Counted from the stretch's first letter, positions 36,743 to 48,178 are shown. The stretch: 64,000 bases of DNA from Bryoerythrophyllum caledonicum (GCA_963971425.1 OZ020523.1:12272867-12336866); one strand, 5' to 3'. Notes: a model not told the origin generated them from the sequence alone. Translations and numbers: made by a program.

Positions 36743-37003
36743 TACGTCAAACAAATTTTATTCTGAGGAGCACTAATAAAAAAACCTTCCCCGGTCGGAA
36801 TACTAGTGGGCAATAAATGACTTGTAAATGCTGTAAGTTTCTACTTTTGATATAAATTTTTACTAAGAGCACAACAATCTATAGTACTAAAAGAGGGGGA
36901 TCATAGTGGACATGGTCGGTGAAAATATTCATCAAGAGTGAAAACTTATAGCATTTACAAGTCATTTACTGCCCATGACACTAAACATCAAAATCAGTGT
37001 AGT

Positions 37004-38048
37004 CAAGTATTATCCTACAAAATAAGGGATTGTACTGTACAGTATTGTACTACACATGAAGGAGCATCACAAGCATGTCAAGAAGTTAATTCACGATGTT
37101 GCAATACAAAGCTAAGAAACAAAGTCACACCGGAGAAAATTGCCTTGGATCGAAACAAAGATTTGATGTTTGATTTGAATGCAAATTTACAGAGCATGTA
37201 AAATTGAAGCTATGCAACCACATCTAGAATCACATTCCTTTATGCATTTAGATCCAGAGAATCATAGAATTGCATATTTATATTATGAGAGAGAATATTA
37301 ATACACCACTATTTCTCAAGATATTTGTTTACGTATCATGTAACATGAGGTTCAACTAGAGTATATGGTTCAATCACACTATACATTTATGATACATTCT
37401 TGTTCTAAGTGTTTACCATTTCCTACATTTCCAAAGTAACATTGAATTACTACAGGTTCAGCTAACTCAAGAGAATAGTGCCATGTCACAAAACAAGTAT
37501 TGCTCGCAACTTCAGTTTACTAATGTTTTAATAATTTATTTACATTTACAAATGTTCTATGATTTTATTTAATACAAGTGTTGTACCAATTTACTTAAAA
37601 CAAATGTGTTAATCATTTATTTAATATAAATGTTTCACAAATGTTAGTGATACAAATGAAGTTCACAATTCAGAGTCACTTCAATAATAATTCATGCAGT
37701 GTATGATATTTTACATTTAAATCACAAATCCTACAATTATCCGTCAATTTGGATCCATTTCACCAAACATTGCCCCAAGTCAATGATGTCTGAGCCTTAC
37801 CCTCCTCTCACTCTCCAATCCTCCTTGGTCCACAAGGCGTGCCGCCCGGTCTACCATGGATGTCGGCTCACCAGCCGCACGATTTCGGGAAGTTGGCTAA
37901 TCAACCCAAATATCGAACGGCTATCCTTGATATCCCTAATTGCAATGGAGTTTAGGAGGCATGGATATTGATTACCACAATGCTATGTTGTCGGTAGGCC
38001 ATTAGTGACTTGACAATCCAAATGGTATGAGCTCTTGCAAATCTTTTA
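37004..38048. other. Unassigned AT-rich stretch
   Basis: No gene is recognised. A 90-codon ORF at 37,699-37,971 has a short GC-richer core (37,795-37,935) but no identifiable domain. Confidence 0.35.
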
Positions 38049-38375
38049 TCAATGTTTGATTTTTAAAAGTGATTTAGTAAATATATCTACAATAATGTGC
38101 GTGGCATGACAATATTCCAAGTTAACATTTCCATCTTGCACACTTTTACAAATAAAATGATGTTGGATTTCTATATGTGTAGTACGTGCATGAAATTGAT
38201 GATTGTTTATTAATAATATACAATATTGATTAAATAACTGTTGATGATGTTTGATAAAGCTTAAAATCTGCTTATAAGCAGCGTAATTACATTGCTTCTT
38301 TACAAGCTTCTGTTGCTGCTTTGTATTATGCCTTGGATTAGAAAGAACAACAACTTGTTTACATTTGTTGCTCAA
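38049..38375 (-). pseudogene. Ty1-copia RNase H C-terminal fragment
   Basis: The frame contains FHARTTHIEIQHHFI, then VNLEYC and VDIFTKSL. These correspond to the copia consensus FHARTKHIE...HF(I/V)R...ADIFTK at the end of the RNase H domain. Only about 108 codons remain, AT-rich and eroded, with no LTR recognised nearby. Confidence 0.85.
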
Positions 38376-39508
38376 TGATATTGCAGCGTTTCCAAGTAAG
38401 AATGTATAACTAGCAATAGATTTATATTATATTATTATTATTATTAATTCCATAATATAAAATCAAATGCACCAATACTTTTATTTTGCTCAATTTTAAC
38501 ATCTATTTAAGAATAATAATCTTTCAAATTTGACATTTTAGTTTTCTTATGTATAAAGGCATCAAAATATGTTTTGTACATATAATATTTTGAATCTAAT
38601 AAGAAACCTTAACGTTTCACATTAACATTATATAAATAAATTTCAATCTACTAAGATTTGTTTTCAAAATATTTTTTCAATGTACAAATCTCTACAAGAT
38701 ACAATGTAATCCTGACTACTTTATAAAATGAGCTTTTCCTCTACAAGATCAACAATCATTTGTAATTATTTCATATTTAATAATAATAATAATAAATGAG
38801 AAATCCAAAGGCAAGAAGCTGCAAGTTGAAGCATTCTCAAACGTTGTGATTGGTCAAAATTGAGAAGTCCCTCAAATCTGGCTTTATGCTGAAAAAACTA
38901 GCTCGAAAGGGGGAGGGATGAGAAAATGATGTGGCGAGCACTTTTTTCCTACACGGCAAAAAAAGTGCCTCGATTTTGTGTCCCCTAGAATTTCCATCTG
39001 ACCCACCTCTTTGACGTGGGCCTAACAAAAAATGCAAGAAGCCATTCTGAAATAGCTATGAAAAAATAAGATATATGTATTTTAAAGTGTATTTTAAATG
39101 ACTTGATTAATGAGTATTACTATTCATTGCAAGAATTTTTCTTTAAAAGAAGTACTCTCCCTCCTTGAGACTTGTATCTTTTACAACCGCAGGGAGTGTT
39201 TTTTCTTCTATGTCTATGTCAAATTCTGTTTCTATTGCTTTGAAAAACAAAATGTATTTCAATCTATTACTGTTGAAAGGTCATCATAATCAAATAGACT
39301 TAGAGCAAGTGCCGTGTAGTGCAAATGTTGTCTAATATTTACTAATGCAAATGAAGGAAGAAGAAGCCATTGCTGCTGCTGCAAAGTTTCTAACAAATGA
39401 GGAGGGGATCTAGCAAAGGACTTATTCAATGAAGGAGTAGAAGCATCAAAGAAGAGAGGCCGTCCTTGACAACTACACAAGGAAGATTGAAAGGACAATC
39501 TTGAAGGG
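38376..39508. other. AT-rich stretch with TAA microsatellite
   Basis: ATT/TAA trinucleotide runs lie at about 38,430-38,450 and 38,778-38,797. ORFs at 38,837-39,037 and 39,259-39,540 (minus) are not supported. The plus strand from about 39,350 may be a 5' exon of the trihelix-like remnant (KEEEAIAAAAKF...). Confidence 0.4.
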
Positions 39509-40349
39509 GAAGAAAGCAAAGCCCCTAGCAAACAAGCCAAAGGAAGTCATTGATGTACACGAATCAAATTATGAAGATGAAGATGAAGGAGTCGTCAAGT
39601 GGAAAGATCATGAAGTGGAGCACCTTATTGCAATTAGAGGTGAAATAGATGAAGAGTTTGCAAGGTGAGCAGAAAACAAGGTATGCATTATTTTCCTCAT
39701 ATCTTATATTCTTTTGTAGTATGTTGAAGAATTTTCCCCAAAAAAATCCCCCTGGTTTTGGCAAAATGATGTTGCCTTTTGCTGCCTTTGCCGGAGGCCG
39801 GAAAGGACAAAATGGGCTTGTTTGAGGCACCACGATTCCCCTCACAGATCTCTCAATCGGAGACAAAATGCCACCGGCGGGTATCCAACCCCACACGTTG
39901 AGTATGTCACCCAAAGGCTCTACCTTGGTTAGGCTACCAACAAGCCTTCTTCAATTTGGTGTTCTAAAACTACATTCATTCTTACCTATACCATTGTATA
40001 GTTCAGATATCTTTGTTGTCCACTTCTTTGATATGTATTTTTGAGGCCTTCAAGCTTATTTTTTGAGTTCTTTCACCTATATTTAACTACTAAATGCTTA
40101 TATAAATACTATGCATGTATTTTTTCAAGGATAAATACATGGTTGAAGTGGCAAACAAGGATGGTGGTGGCAATGCGTGGATTTAACCGGTCATGGGAGT
40201 CATGCAAGAAAAAATATAAGATTACTTATTTAGATTACAAGAATGACAAGCAATGGAATGAAATTTTAGGATTGGGACAACATCAAGATTGTAAGCGGTT
40301 TCATCAAATGGACCTTTGGAATTCTGGAAAAGCCATCATCAAAGAATAA
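39509..40349 (+). pseudogene. Trihelix/Myb-SANT-like protein remnant
   Basis: Exon about 39,509-39,665 encodes an acidic linker, then VKWKDHEVEHLIAIRGEIDEEF, ending at a GTGAGC donor. A second piece (about 40,129-40,349) encodes WLKWQTRMVVAMRGFNRSWE followed by CKKKYK. The W..VA..M...G..RS...CK.K(W/Y)K pattern is the trihelix (GT factor) DNA-binding fold, also found in proteins linked to Harbinger transposons. An in-frame stop follows at 40,347, and the N-terminal part has stops near 39,410. It may be a decayed gene or transposon-derived; both parts fit one split domain. Confidence 0.5.
39720..39940 (-). repeat. tRNA-derived SINE candidate
   Basis: On the minus strand from about 39,938: an A-box-like TAGCCTAACCAAGG followed by GTAGAGCC, then a B-box-like GGTTGGATACC at 39,890-39,880, about 46 nt apart as in a tRNA. 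A non-tRNA body follows to about 39,720. It lies inside the apparent intron of the trihelix-like remnant. The acceptor stem cannot be folded well, so this is tentative. Confidence 0.4.
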
Positions 40350-42086
40350 AATTCCAGCTTGTGCATCCAAAGGAGGAGCTAATTGAAGTGAAGATTAAAG
40401 TACTCGAAACCAAGGTAATGCGACAGAACTTCTTGAGCCAAAAAAATAATTCAAGAAGAAGAAAATTCAAGACAAATTAGAAGGAATTTTGCAACAAGTT
40501 GTTGCAAATTCCTCTAATTTTCTCACAGTATTCAAGAGAGCAATGCTTTGTTGAAAAATATGGATCGTCACATGGCAGCTATATTAGAGAAGTTATAATT
40601 ACTCTTCCATAACATCTGAATTACCAAAATCATAAAATTAAATTATAGATTCCATTGCAAGCTTGTATTTTCACAATCCTTTTGTAATGATTACATGAGC
40701 TCTTGTAGCTTCTTGCAATAAATCTTCAGCCTTTCGTCTTCTCTTATTAAAAAAATGCATCACGTTCATCATCAATGCCCTCAGCAGTTGAATCTCAACC
40801 ACCTTCCAACACTCTATTGGGATCTGAATTAAAAATTTTGGTCTTTACCTCAGCTATAGAAGCACGTTCACCTTGTAATTTGTGGCCCTCCTTCAACGCA
40901 CCACTCTCTGTTCGCCTCTTCAATTCATTTTCAGCATCTTCTATCCAATTTTTGTCAAACTAAGGTAGAGGCACCCAATTCCAATTGGCCACACAATTCC
41001 GATCCATAGAGTATGCATGGCATGGTGCATGAAAATGGCAAATGCATGAAATGGTGCATGAAGTGACCAAAAATTGATAATTCAAAATCTAAAATCACCA
41101 GTCATTATCGGCATTGGGTCATGAAGTGTGCAATTTTGGATTGCTCCACCTAAATTGAGCTCTTATTGGTGGCATTGCCTTGAAAGTCGAACAAGGCCGA
41201 TCGGCATTGGGCATCCTCCATGAGTTGGTTATCCATGGCATGTCTTCTCTCTTTTACTTACTCTCACTTGTTGGCATTGGGCAAAGGAGGGCACTAAATC
41301 TCACCTACTCTACAGTTTGATTGTGGGCTCCGATGGTTTTTGGGCTATTAAATTCTATATCAATTGCAAATCTTTGTGATTAAAATTGAAAAATATTTGT
41401 TGAGTTTCATTCCTAATTCCGCATCTTTCTACATAAATATTTTGACATAAAATGCCATTTGAGTCCCAAACTGGCTCTTCAAACTCCTCTAAGTCTCTCT
41501 TAAAGAAACCTCTATACAATTCAAAACACAAGATGTAAAATTTTGCCCCATTTATGATTTAAAGAAGAAGATACAAGCCTGATGCTTTGTGCATCTCTTC
41601 ACCTCTTCAAGCAACCTAAAGACCCTCAAACCTCTAAACCCTTAGAAATACTTAAAAGACACTCATTAACACTCCAAATCCAAACCTCCCCCATTCTAAA
41701 TCCTCCTTTCCTAATTCCAACACTTACCCTATTCATACAATACCAAACACAATAACTAGTCAATAAGAAGCGTCCACAGAATTGGCCAACACAAAAATCT
41801 TTGCAAGGTAAATCCAATGAAAACCCATCTTCATGCCATTACCATCCAACCAATTATTTACTTAATGCTTTTCAACTCAATCTCTTTATCTATGAACCAA
41901 ATAACCAGTAGACTAGTTCTCAACCGCAGCATCAACACAACCAAACACCAACCACAACTTAAACCAACACTAAACAGAAGTAATTACTAATAGACAACCC
42001 ACATGACAACACCATGCGCAGTGAAATTTTTTGGCACCTACCTTCTAAACCAATCATTTTACAAATTCCAGTGGTTTGGACACAAA
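40350..42086. other. Gene-poor stretch
   Basis: No gene is recognised. Dispersed GGCATTGGG motifs (41,110-41,285) and GCATGGTGCATGAA-like repeats (41,007-41,065) are the only structure seen. The trihelix-like remnant may extend to about 40,600 (a Lys-rich segment). Confidence 0.35.
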
Positions 42087-42170
42087 GGGTATCATTTGGG
42101 CATTGCATGGGTATCACCTTGGCATTACATGGGTATCACCTTGCCATCACATAGGTAGCACCTAGACAAT
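42087..42170. repeat. 22-bp minisatellite, about 3.8 units
   Basis: Units start GGGTATCA at 42,087, 42,109 and 42,131 and AGGTAGCA at 42,153. The consensus is GGGTATCACCTTGGCATTACAT with few changes. Confidence 0.8.
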
Positions 42171-42359
42171 GTTCTTAAATAATCCAAGGTTTTTAGACAT
42201 TCTTCATTGTAAATATTTACGTAGTAACTAAACTGACCACTGCATACAGTACCATGAATCGTATCCATATTTTTCCTCTTTGTGCCAATTACATGAATTT
42301 ACAGTTATTTAGGGTTGGTTTTAATTTTCTTAAATGAGAAAAAGAAAGCATCTTTTTCT

Positions 42360-42800
42360 CACTTCTACCCTCTATCATAAAAGAGCAAGGGCAATACCTG
42401 GTGGTGAAAACCTCCAATATCTAGGTGATACCCTCTTCTCTAAAAAATCCACTTATGGCATTTACTTTAATATTTTTACTTTATACAGCTAAGCAACCAT
42501 AGTATCTAGAGTAAACAACAAATATGCGTTTACTTTATTGGTGGTTGTCCTTTGCCCGTTGGGAACAACGGAGGGTCAACTAATCTACTACATATAATAA
42601 AAGAGAAGGGGTCAATACCTCGTCAATACCTTGCGTCAATACCTTACGTGGCGCAATCCCTTGCGCCACGTAACAATACCGGACCTACCTCGATATTGGC
42701 TTTCCTTGGCACATGGCAATAGCTAGGTAAAAGAAGAACGGAGATACTAGTCTCTCTAAATAATAAAAGGTCAGACTAGTGTACCTGATGATTTGGTCCT
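42360..42800. mobile_element. Cluster of Helitron-like 5' ends
   Basis: Three similar starts occur in tandem: TCTACCCTCTATCATAAAAG (42,364), TCTACTACATATAATAAAAG (42,584) and TCTCTCTAAATAATAAAAGG (42,751). TC followed by an AT-rich ...ATAAAAG is a common Helitron 5' end. 42,400-42,560 matches 26,190-26,350 inverted. No helicase frame. No CTRR 3' end could be fixed, so the limits are nominal. Confidence 0.4.
42614..42673. repeat. Tandem GTCAATACCT units and a perfect hairpin
   Basis: GTCAATACCT occurs three times about 14 bp apart. A 13-bp perfect stem follows: TTACGTGGCGCAA (42,644-42,656), loop TCCC, TTGCGCCACGTAA (42,661-42,673). Confidence 0.85.
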
Positions 42801-42950
42801 CAATTGGCTCTAGAGGTACATGATTGTTCTTAATTTTGGCAATCTCTTGACTTGAAACAAGACTAAATATTACTTTTAGTGTAGTAAACACTAAGTACAA
42901 ACCCATGCACTAATAGCGAAGTAGGCAATCAATGTAGTGACAAAGCAATA
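42674..42950. other. Spacer, no gene seen
   Basis: A 73-codon minus ORF at 42,685-42,906 has hydrophobic stretches but no family resemblance. Confidence 0.3.
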
Positions 42951-42954
42951 CATT

Positions 42955-44240
42955 AAATGCCAACTACTACACTATTTGTGAATTCCAGTAAAGATTGCAA
43001 TATGATTGTTTTCACTTATGCATGTTTAGGGTATCAAAAGTAGAAGAATGTTATGTGTACATTTTGATAATTAAAAACTACAAAGATTTTAATTACATTT
43101 TGAAAAAACAACCATTTGAAAGCGTTATTTGAAAAAAGTAGAATGTGGATATGGAAGGAAAGTAAAATTGCAAGTACCAAAAAAAATAAAATTTGGAGGA
43201 GAAATATTGAGAATAGATAGAACTTAGATATGGAAGAGAAGTGGAATCGCATACAAAGGAAACATTTGAAAAAATAAGATTGGGAAAATAAAAAGTTAGA
43301 CTTGAAAGGAATGTGACATGGAAACTTTAAAAAGAAAGGAAAATCTGAAGAACGAAACATTTGGAAAAGGGAACATTTGAGAAAGGAAACATTTGACAAA
43401 GGAAACATTTGAAAAGGAAACGTTTGAAAAACGAAATATTTGAAAAAGGAAACAATTGAAAAATGAAACATTTGAAAAGTAAACATATGATACAGTAAAC
43501 ATTTGGAAAAATAAAGTATTGAAAAAGTAAACATTTCAAAAAGTAATCATTTAAACAAGTAAATGTTTTGAAAAGATTGAAATATTTGGAAAGGAAACAT
43601 TTGAGAAAAGAAAAAATTGAAATTCTAAACTTTTCAGAAGTAATTTTTTGAAAAAGTATGCTTTTGATAATGTAGAATTTTGCAGAAGTAATATTTTTCA
43701 AAAGTAAGGGTTTGAAAAAGTATGGGTTCCTGAGAAGTAAACTTTTGAAAAGTAAACCTTTTTTAACGTAATTTTTTTTGAAAGTAAACTTTTTCAAAAG
43801 TAAACCTTCTCAAAAGAAAAATTTTCCAAGAAGAAAACCTTTTCAGATGTAAACTTTTTCTATGTAAACCTTTTCAAAATTAACTTTTTCAAAGTGAACG
43901 TTTTCAAAGTGACTTTTTCAAATGTAAATTTCGGAAAAGATTACTTTTGAGAAAGTATGGGTTTTGAAAAGTAAAGTATAGTAAAAGTAAAGGATTGGAA
44001 ACAGGTGAAAAAGGAAACGTTTTGAAAAGTATCATTTTGAAAAAGTAAACCTTTGAAAGTTAAAAGATTCAAAAGAAATCATTACATAAAGGAAACAATT
44101 GAAAAACTGAAGTTTTGAAAATGTTAAGTTTTAGAAAAGGAAAGGCATGGAAAAAGTAAACTATTGAAAAAGTAATGATTTAAAAGAAAAATATGTGAAA
44201 AATGCAACTTTTTCAAAAAGCAAACTTTTCCAAAAGTATC
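42955..44240. repeat. A-rich minisatellite, second copy with shared flank
   Basis: The flank ATGCCAACTACTACACTATT and the following segment match 817-900. The body is GAAAAAGGAAACATTT- and GAAAAGTAAACTTTT-like units over about 1.1 kb. Long minus ORFs (43,034-43,534 and 43,327-43,797) with repeated F/S/N/V residues are repeat translation and not genes. Confidence 0.75.
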
Positions 44241-44855
44241 CCACTCAATCTCCAATAGCTTGAGCTAACCCCATCTCATCTAATCTTCCATCAATCCTGT
44301 CAGACATCTGAATTCACCAAAAAGTTGCAAATAATTTCACCCTAACCGTGTTGGATTTTTTAATATAACAGGTATAACGGGTACACAATGGATATATAAT
44401 AGATAATTAATAGGTTCATTTGATTTTTTACATTACATAGGTACTTTTACTTAGTTGTGGACCACCCTTGCTCCGTCAAGGACAACAAGGATTCTACTAG
44501 TTACAAATACAATAGCCTCCCATGTAAATCCCCTTGACACCTATAAAATTGGGGCATATCCAACCCACTCCCATCTCTTTACCACCCATTCACTCATCCA
44601 AACAATGGTTCACTTGTAGTCAAGACCCGGTACTTTTGGTTGGCGCTTATAGGGGGTACCTACAAGCAACCACGAGCTGAACATGGGCAACACACTTTGA
44701 AAATTCATAACTAAACCACTTTTCATGAGAAAAATATGAAATCACTTGGATTGAGATGATAATTTTATTGGCTATTAGTGAAAAAAAAATGTATAGTTCT
44801 TTCCTCTCTTCATATATGTCCATCGCTCAAGTTCTTGGTTGTAGAGGTGTTTACC
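44241..44855. other. Spacer, no gene seen
   Basis: AT-rich to mixed composition. No ORF or RNA gene supported. Confidence 0.35.
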
Positions 44856-45009
44856 TTAACCCTTTAAGGCCGAGCGACCCAATTCTGGTCATCTCCGAAA
44901 TTTTCAAGATGTACCCACCGGGAAGATTCTGACGCCAAATCTTCCCGCTGGCTACATCCTGGAAATTCGAAGACGACCAGAATCGGGTTGCTCGGCCTTG
45001 AAGGGCTAA
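44856..45009. mobile_element. Foldback MITE of 154 bp with TTAA-like end
   Basis: Almost the whole element is one inverted repeat. The left arm TTAACCCTTTAAGGCCGAGC...CCGGGAAGAT and the right arm in reverse complement (TTAGCCCTTCAAGGCCGAGC...GCGGGAAGAT) match over about 65 bp with a loop near 44,930. Ends TTAA / CTAA and CCCTT resemble the larger TTAA family only at the tip. Confidence 0.8.
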
Positions 45010-45249
45010 CTTGAATAGATGGATGGTTGTGGAAGAGTGCCACGTATTCAGTGACGTGGTTTCCCAGTTGTCGGACTCTTCCCCACGCAACAAAGTGTCA
45101 AAACGCGACTGCATGCAATGTATTCACGTGATACCGCTGCGTTACTCAGGTGTTACCACCCCGATACCCTCTCATACCCGTGGATATGGGGTGGAGACAC
45201 AACCATAGTTTTGTGTCACGGACATGATTTTTGGGGAAGAAGAATGTGC

Positions 45250-46290
45250 ATGTGAAGTTTGCAATTTTTCGCAGTCTTTGTGAGCATTCAGAAACTTACA
45301 TGATTTGTTGTCACAGTTGTTTTGAAGTGATTGTGAGATTCTAGCAGGGGAGGCGCTGTTGCCCTATTTTGCTATGAAGGGACGGATCGTTTGATGTTGA
45401 TACATTCTCGCCTGAATACTTGAAGGTGACAATAGGGTTCAGAGAGAGAACTTCTACTTGGTTTGATAATCTGGGCTTTTTTGTCTTGGAAAGGGGGAGA
45501 GACATTTTGTTTGAGTAGCCTTTCTGTAACGGAAGTCGCTTTTGTCATGTTGCAGGTGCCTGAGCATGGTGCAGGGCATCAAGGGATCAGGTATTGAGAG
45601 AGTTGTTACGTGAATTATTGCCTACAATTATTTTTTGTTAAATCGTGCTAAACCCTGCTCAATGTGCAAGTCTTTTTTGAGGTTGTAACCGGGGATGCGA
45701 TGTTGCCCTAATTCTCTGCAGTGTTGTTCTGAAGAGTAATCTCATTGTTATATAGCCTCTGCTTGGTTGGATAGATTACGATGCCTTGTCTTTTGCTTCC
45801 TTTGTGTAGGGAAGGAGAATATATTTACTCTTAGTTACCTCTCTGTAACATAAAATTTCAAAATTTGAGTGCAACTATGCATTACATTGGCAGTTTCTCC
45901 TGATTTTGGTAATTTAGGAAGCTCTCCCTAAACATGAAGATGTAATGTATTTTGAATCCCAAAACCTCATATAACTGCCAAATTATTGAATATCTCCATT
46001 CCTTGTCCACTGCGGCTTTTCTCATGTACTATTTTGGCTCGAGTTGCAGGTGCCTGAGCATGGCTGAAGGCTGCTGCAAGCCTTCAAGAAATCAGGTATC
46101 GACAAACTCACGTGAAGTATTGCCAACAATCAGTTTTTATTAGCCAGCTGATGCTCAATGGGCATGTCTTTGAAATTAGGCGATCTGCTCTTAGTAACCT
46201 CTCTGCATCTCATTATGTCATGTAACATTTCGGCTTAATGGTGCAGGTGCGTGAGCATGGATTGAGGGCATCAAGGTGAAGAAATTCGTT
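45250..46290 (+). promoter_or_regulatory. Leader region with triplicated exon-like module
   Basis: A module with acceptor GCAG then GTGC(C/G)TGAGCATGG occurs at 45,554, 46,047 and 46,245. The first two end in an ATCAG|GTAT donor-like site. Related intron text (TAGTAACCTCTCTG..A) precedes the copies. Unit spacing is about 493 and 198 bp. They look like duplicated 5' UTR exons of the transporter gene. The third copy runs directly into the coding exon and creates a tiny upstream ORF (ATG GAT TGA at 46,257). Confidence 0.5.
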
Positions 46291-48178
46291 ATGAAGTCCT
46301 CGGATTCTACATGGGGCGTGCTGCAAAGCAGGTGGCTAGTCCTGGCAGCAGGGCTATGGATCGAGAGCGTCGCAGGCGCCGGGTACACGTTCGGCGTGTA
46401 CTCGCAATCGCTGAAGCTCGCCCTCGGATACGACCAGAAACGGCTGGACAATCTGGCCTTCTTCAAGGCAATCGGCGGCAACGTGGGCGTCCTCTCGGGG
46501 CTGCTCTACGAAGTAATGTCACCATGGTTAGTGATCCTGACGGGCGCAGCCGAGAGCGGACTCGGCTACTCCATGCTCTGGCTCACCATTACAGGCCGTA
46601 TCGCTCCCCCCGCCTACTGGCAGATGTGCCTCTTCATCTGTCTCGCTAGCAACAGCAACACGTTCTTCAGCACGGCGTGCGTGGTGACGAACGTGAAGAT
46701 CTTTCCGAAGAAGCGGGGCGTCGTGATCGGGTTGCTCAAGGGCTTTTTGGGGCTGAGCGGCGCGATCCTCACGCAAGTCTTCTACGCGGTGTACCCGAAC
46801 GACCCGAGCTCGTTCCTGCTGCTCCTCTCGTGGCTGCCCGTGGTGGTGGGGGTGCTGCTCATGGCGTTCGTTCGCGTTCTGCCCGCGTCAGAGGAAGACA
46901 ACGCCGCGTTCCGGGATTTCTCGACGCTCGCCGTGTGCCTCGCGGTGTACCTCGGTCTGGTTATCGTTCTGGAGAACGTCTGGGGCGATCGGAGGTGGCT
47001 CATGTGGAGTTTATGTCTTCTTCTACTGGGATTCTTCCTGTCGCTGTTCGCGGTCGCCATCAAAGCAGAGATGAGGGAGAAGAAGCAGAATCAAGAGGTG
47101 ATCACCGAGCCATTGCTGAGTGCTAGAAACTCGTCTGATGACCCGGAAACAGGTCCGAACGATGACGACCCTTTGATCAAAAGGACTGGTGGTCTTCCTG
47201 AGAGAGGGGAGGATCATACGCTGCGCGAAGCGGTTTCGTCGCTGGATTTCTGGTTGCTGGTGGTGGCCATGTTTTGCTCCATGGGCTCCGGCACGACAGC
47301 CATAGATAACATGGGCCAGATTGGCGCGTCTTTGGGGTACAAGCAAGTGGACATCAACACGTTCATCTCCTTGATCAGCATATGGAACTTCGTGGGCCGA
47401 TTTGGAGCAGGCCTCTTCTCTGAGTTTCTGTTGCATCAGCGAGGGTTGGCACGACCTTTCTGCTTGGCAGTCAGTTTGGTAAGTGCTCAGATCTCCCCTC
47501 TTGTAATGACTAGAAGAGCTTATCCTTCAATTCAGTCAATGGAAGAGTTTGGATGTCTCTAAACTCAAGTCAGAAGTAGTTTTAGCTGTCTTTGAGAGCG
47601 AAGAAAAAGAATGTAAGCGACCTCTCTCTACTTTGAGCTGATCTTGCGAAACCATTCAGAGCTGATTTTAATCATTCAAATGAATATTTAGAGGAGTATC
47701 TTCAGGTGACTGTAGACGAACTAGTTTCTGAGATGTTTCGAATCGCGTGCAGGGACTGATGTGCATCGGCCATCTCGTAATGGCATCCGCGGCAACAGGC
47801 TCCTTGTACGTCGGATCCATCATCATGGGCGTCTGTTACGGAGCGCAATGGACGCTGATGCCCGCAACAACGTCCGAGCTCTTCGGTTTACGACGGTTCG
47901 GAACGCTCTACAACACCATTACAGCTGCTTGCCCGGTGGCCGCATACGTCTTGTCTGTGCGCGTTGCCGGCTACTTCTACGACCAGGAAGCGAGAAGGCA
48001 GCATGGTTTCGCAAGCGAGGATGAGGCCCTGTTGTGTCATGGACCCAGCTGCTTCCGTATCACCTTCGTCATTCTGGCGGTTGTGTGTGCGTTTGGGTGT
48101 GGGGTGTGTGTTTGGCTGTTCTGGCGCACGAAACGATTCTATGCTCAAGTTCATGAAAAATTGAACAAGGTTGAGTAG
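46291..48178 (+). CDS. Nodulin-like MFS transporter
   Basis: Two exons, 46,291-47,478 and 47,753-48,178, joined in phase 0 by a 274-nt GT-AG intron, giving 537 residues. It is a polytopic membrane protein of the plant Nodulin-like/MFS group. SRWLVLAAGLWIESVAGAGYT at the start, then FGVYSQSLKLALGYDQ, and a GVVIGLLKGFLGLSGAI helix are diagnostic for the Nodulin-like domain. A hydrophilic acidic loop (about residues 270-310, with TEPLLS and DDDPLIKR) separates the halves. The second half has DFWLLVVAMFCSMGSG...DNMGQIG, SIWNFVGRFGAG and, in exon 2, TTSELFGLRRFGTLYN...YILSVRVAGYFYD-like blocks. The ATG at 46,291 is used because the only upstream in-frame start is GTG and a stop lies at 46,252. The substrate is not predictable. 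Exon GC is far above the flanks. Confidence 0.93.

Larger units (their letters stand above)
36263..37003. mobile_element. Helitron fragment bracketed by an inverted repeat
   Basis: CTACACTGATTTTGATG-TTTAGTGTCA at 36,266-36,292 is repeated exactly in reverse complement at 36,976-37,002 (27 bp). An inner imperfect pair lies at 36,809-36,842 and 36,939-36,974. TCATCTACCTATATAATAG followed by GTCTGTCTGTCC (36,290-36,325) resembles Helitron 5' ends. A helicase piece lies inside. Confidence 0.55.

Noticed and set aside
39564-39914. 116-codon minus ORF
   Set aside because: It overlaps the plus-strand acidic trihelix exon and the SINE-like body; no protein family features.
43034-43797. Overlapping minus-strand ORFs of 156-166 codons rich in F, S, N, V
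   Set aside because: They are translations of the A-rich minisatellite. All frames on that strand are open in short runs and the composition is repeat-driven.
46311-47436. Several ORFs of 80-150 codons on both strands over the transporter gene
   Set aside because: Shadow frames of the GC-rich Nodulin-like coding exon, with Arg/Ala-rich composition and no family resemblance.
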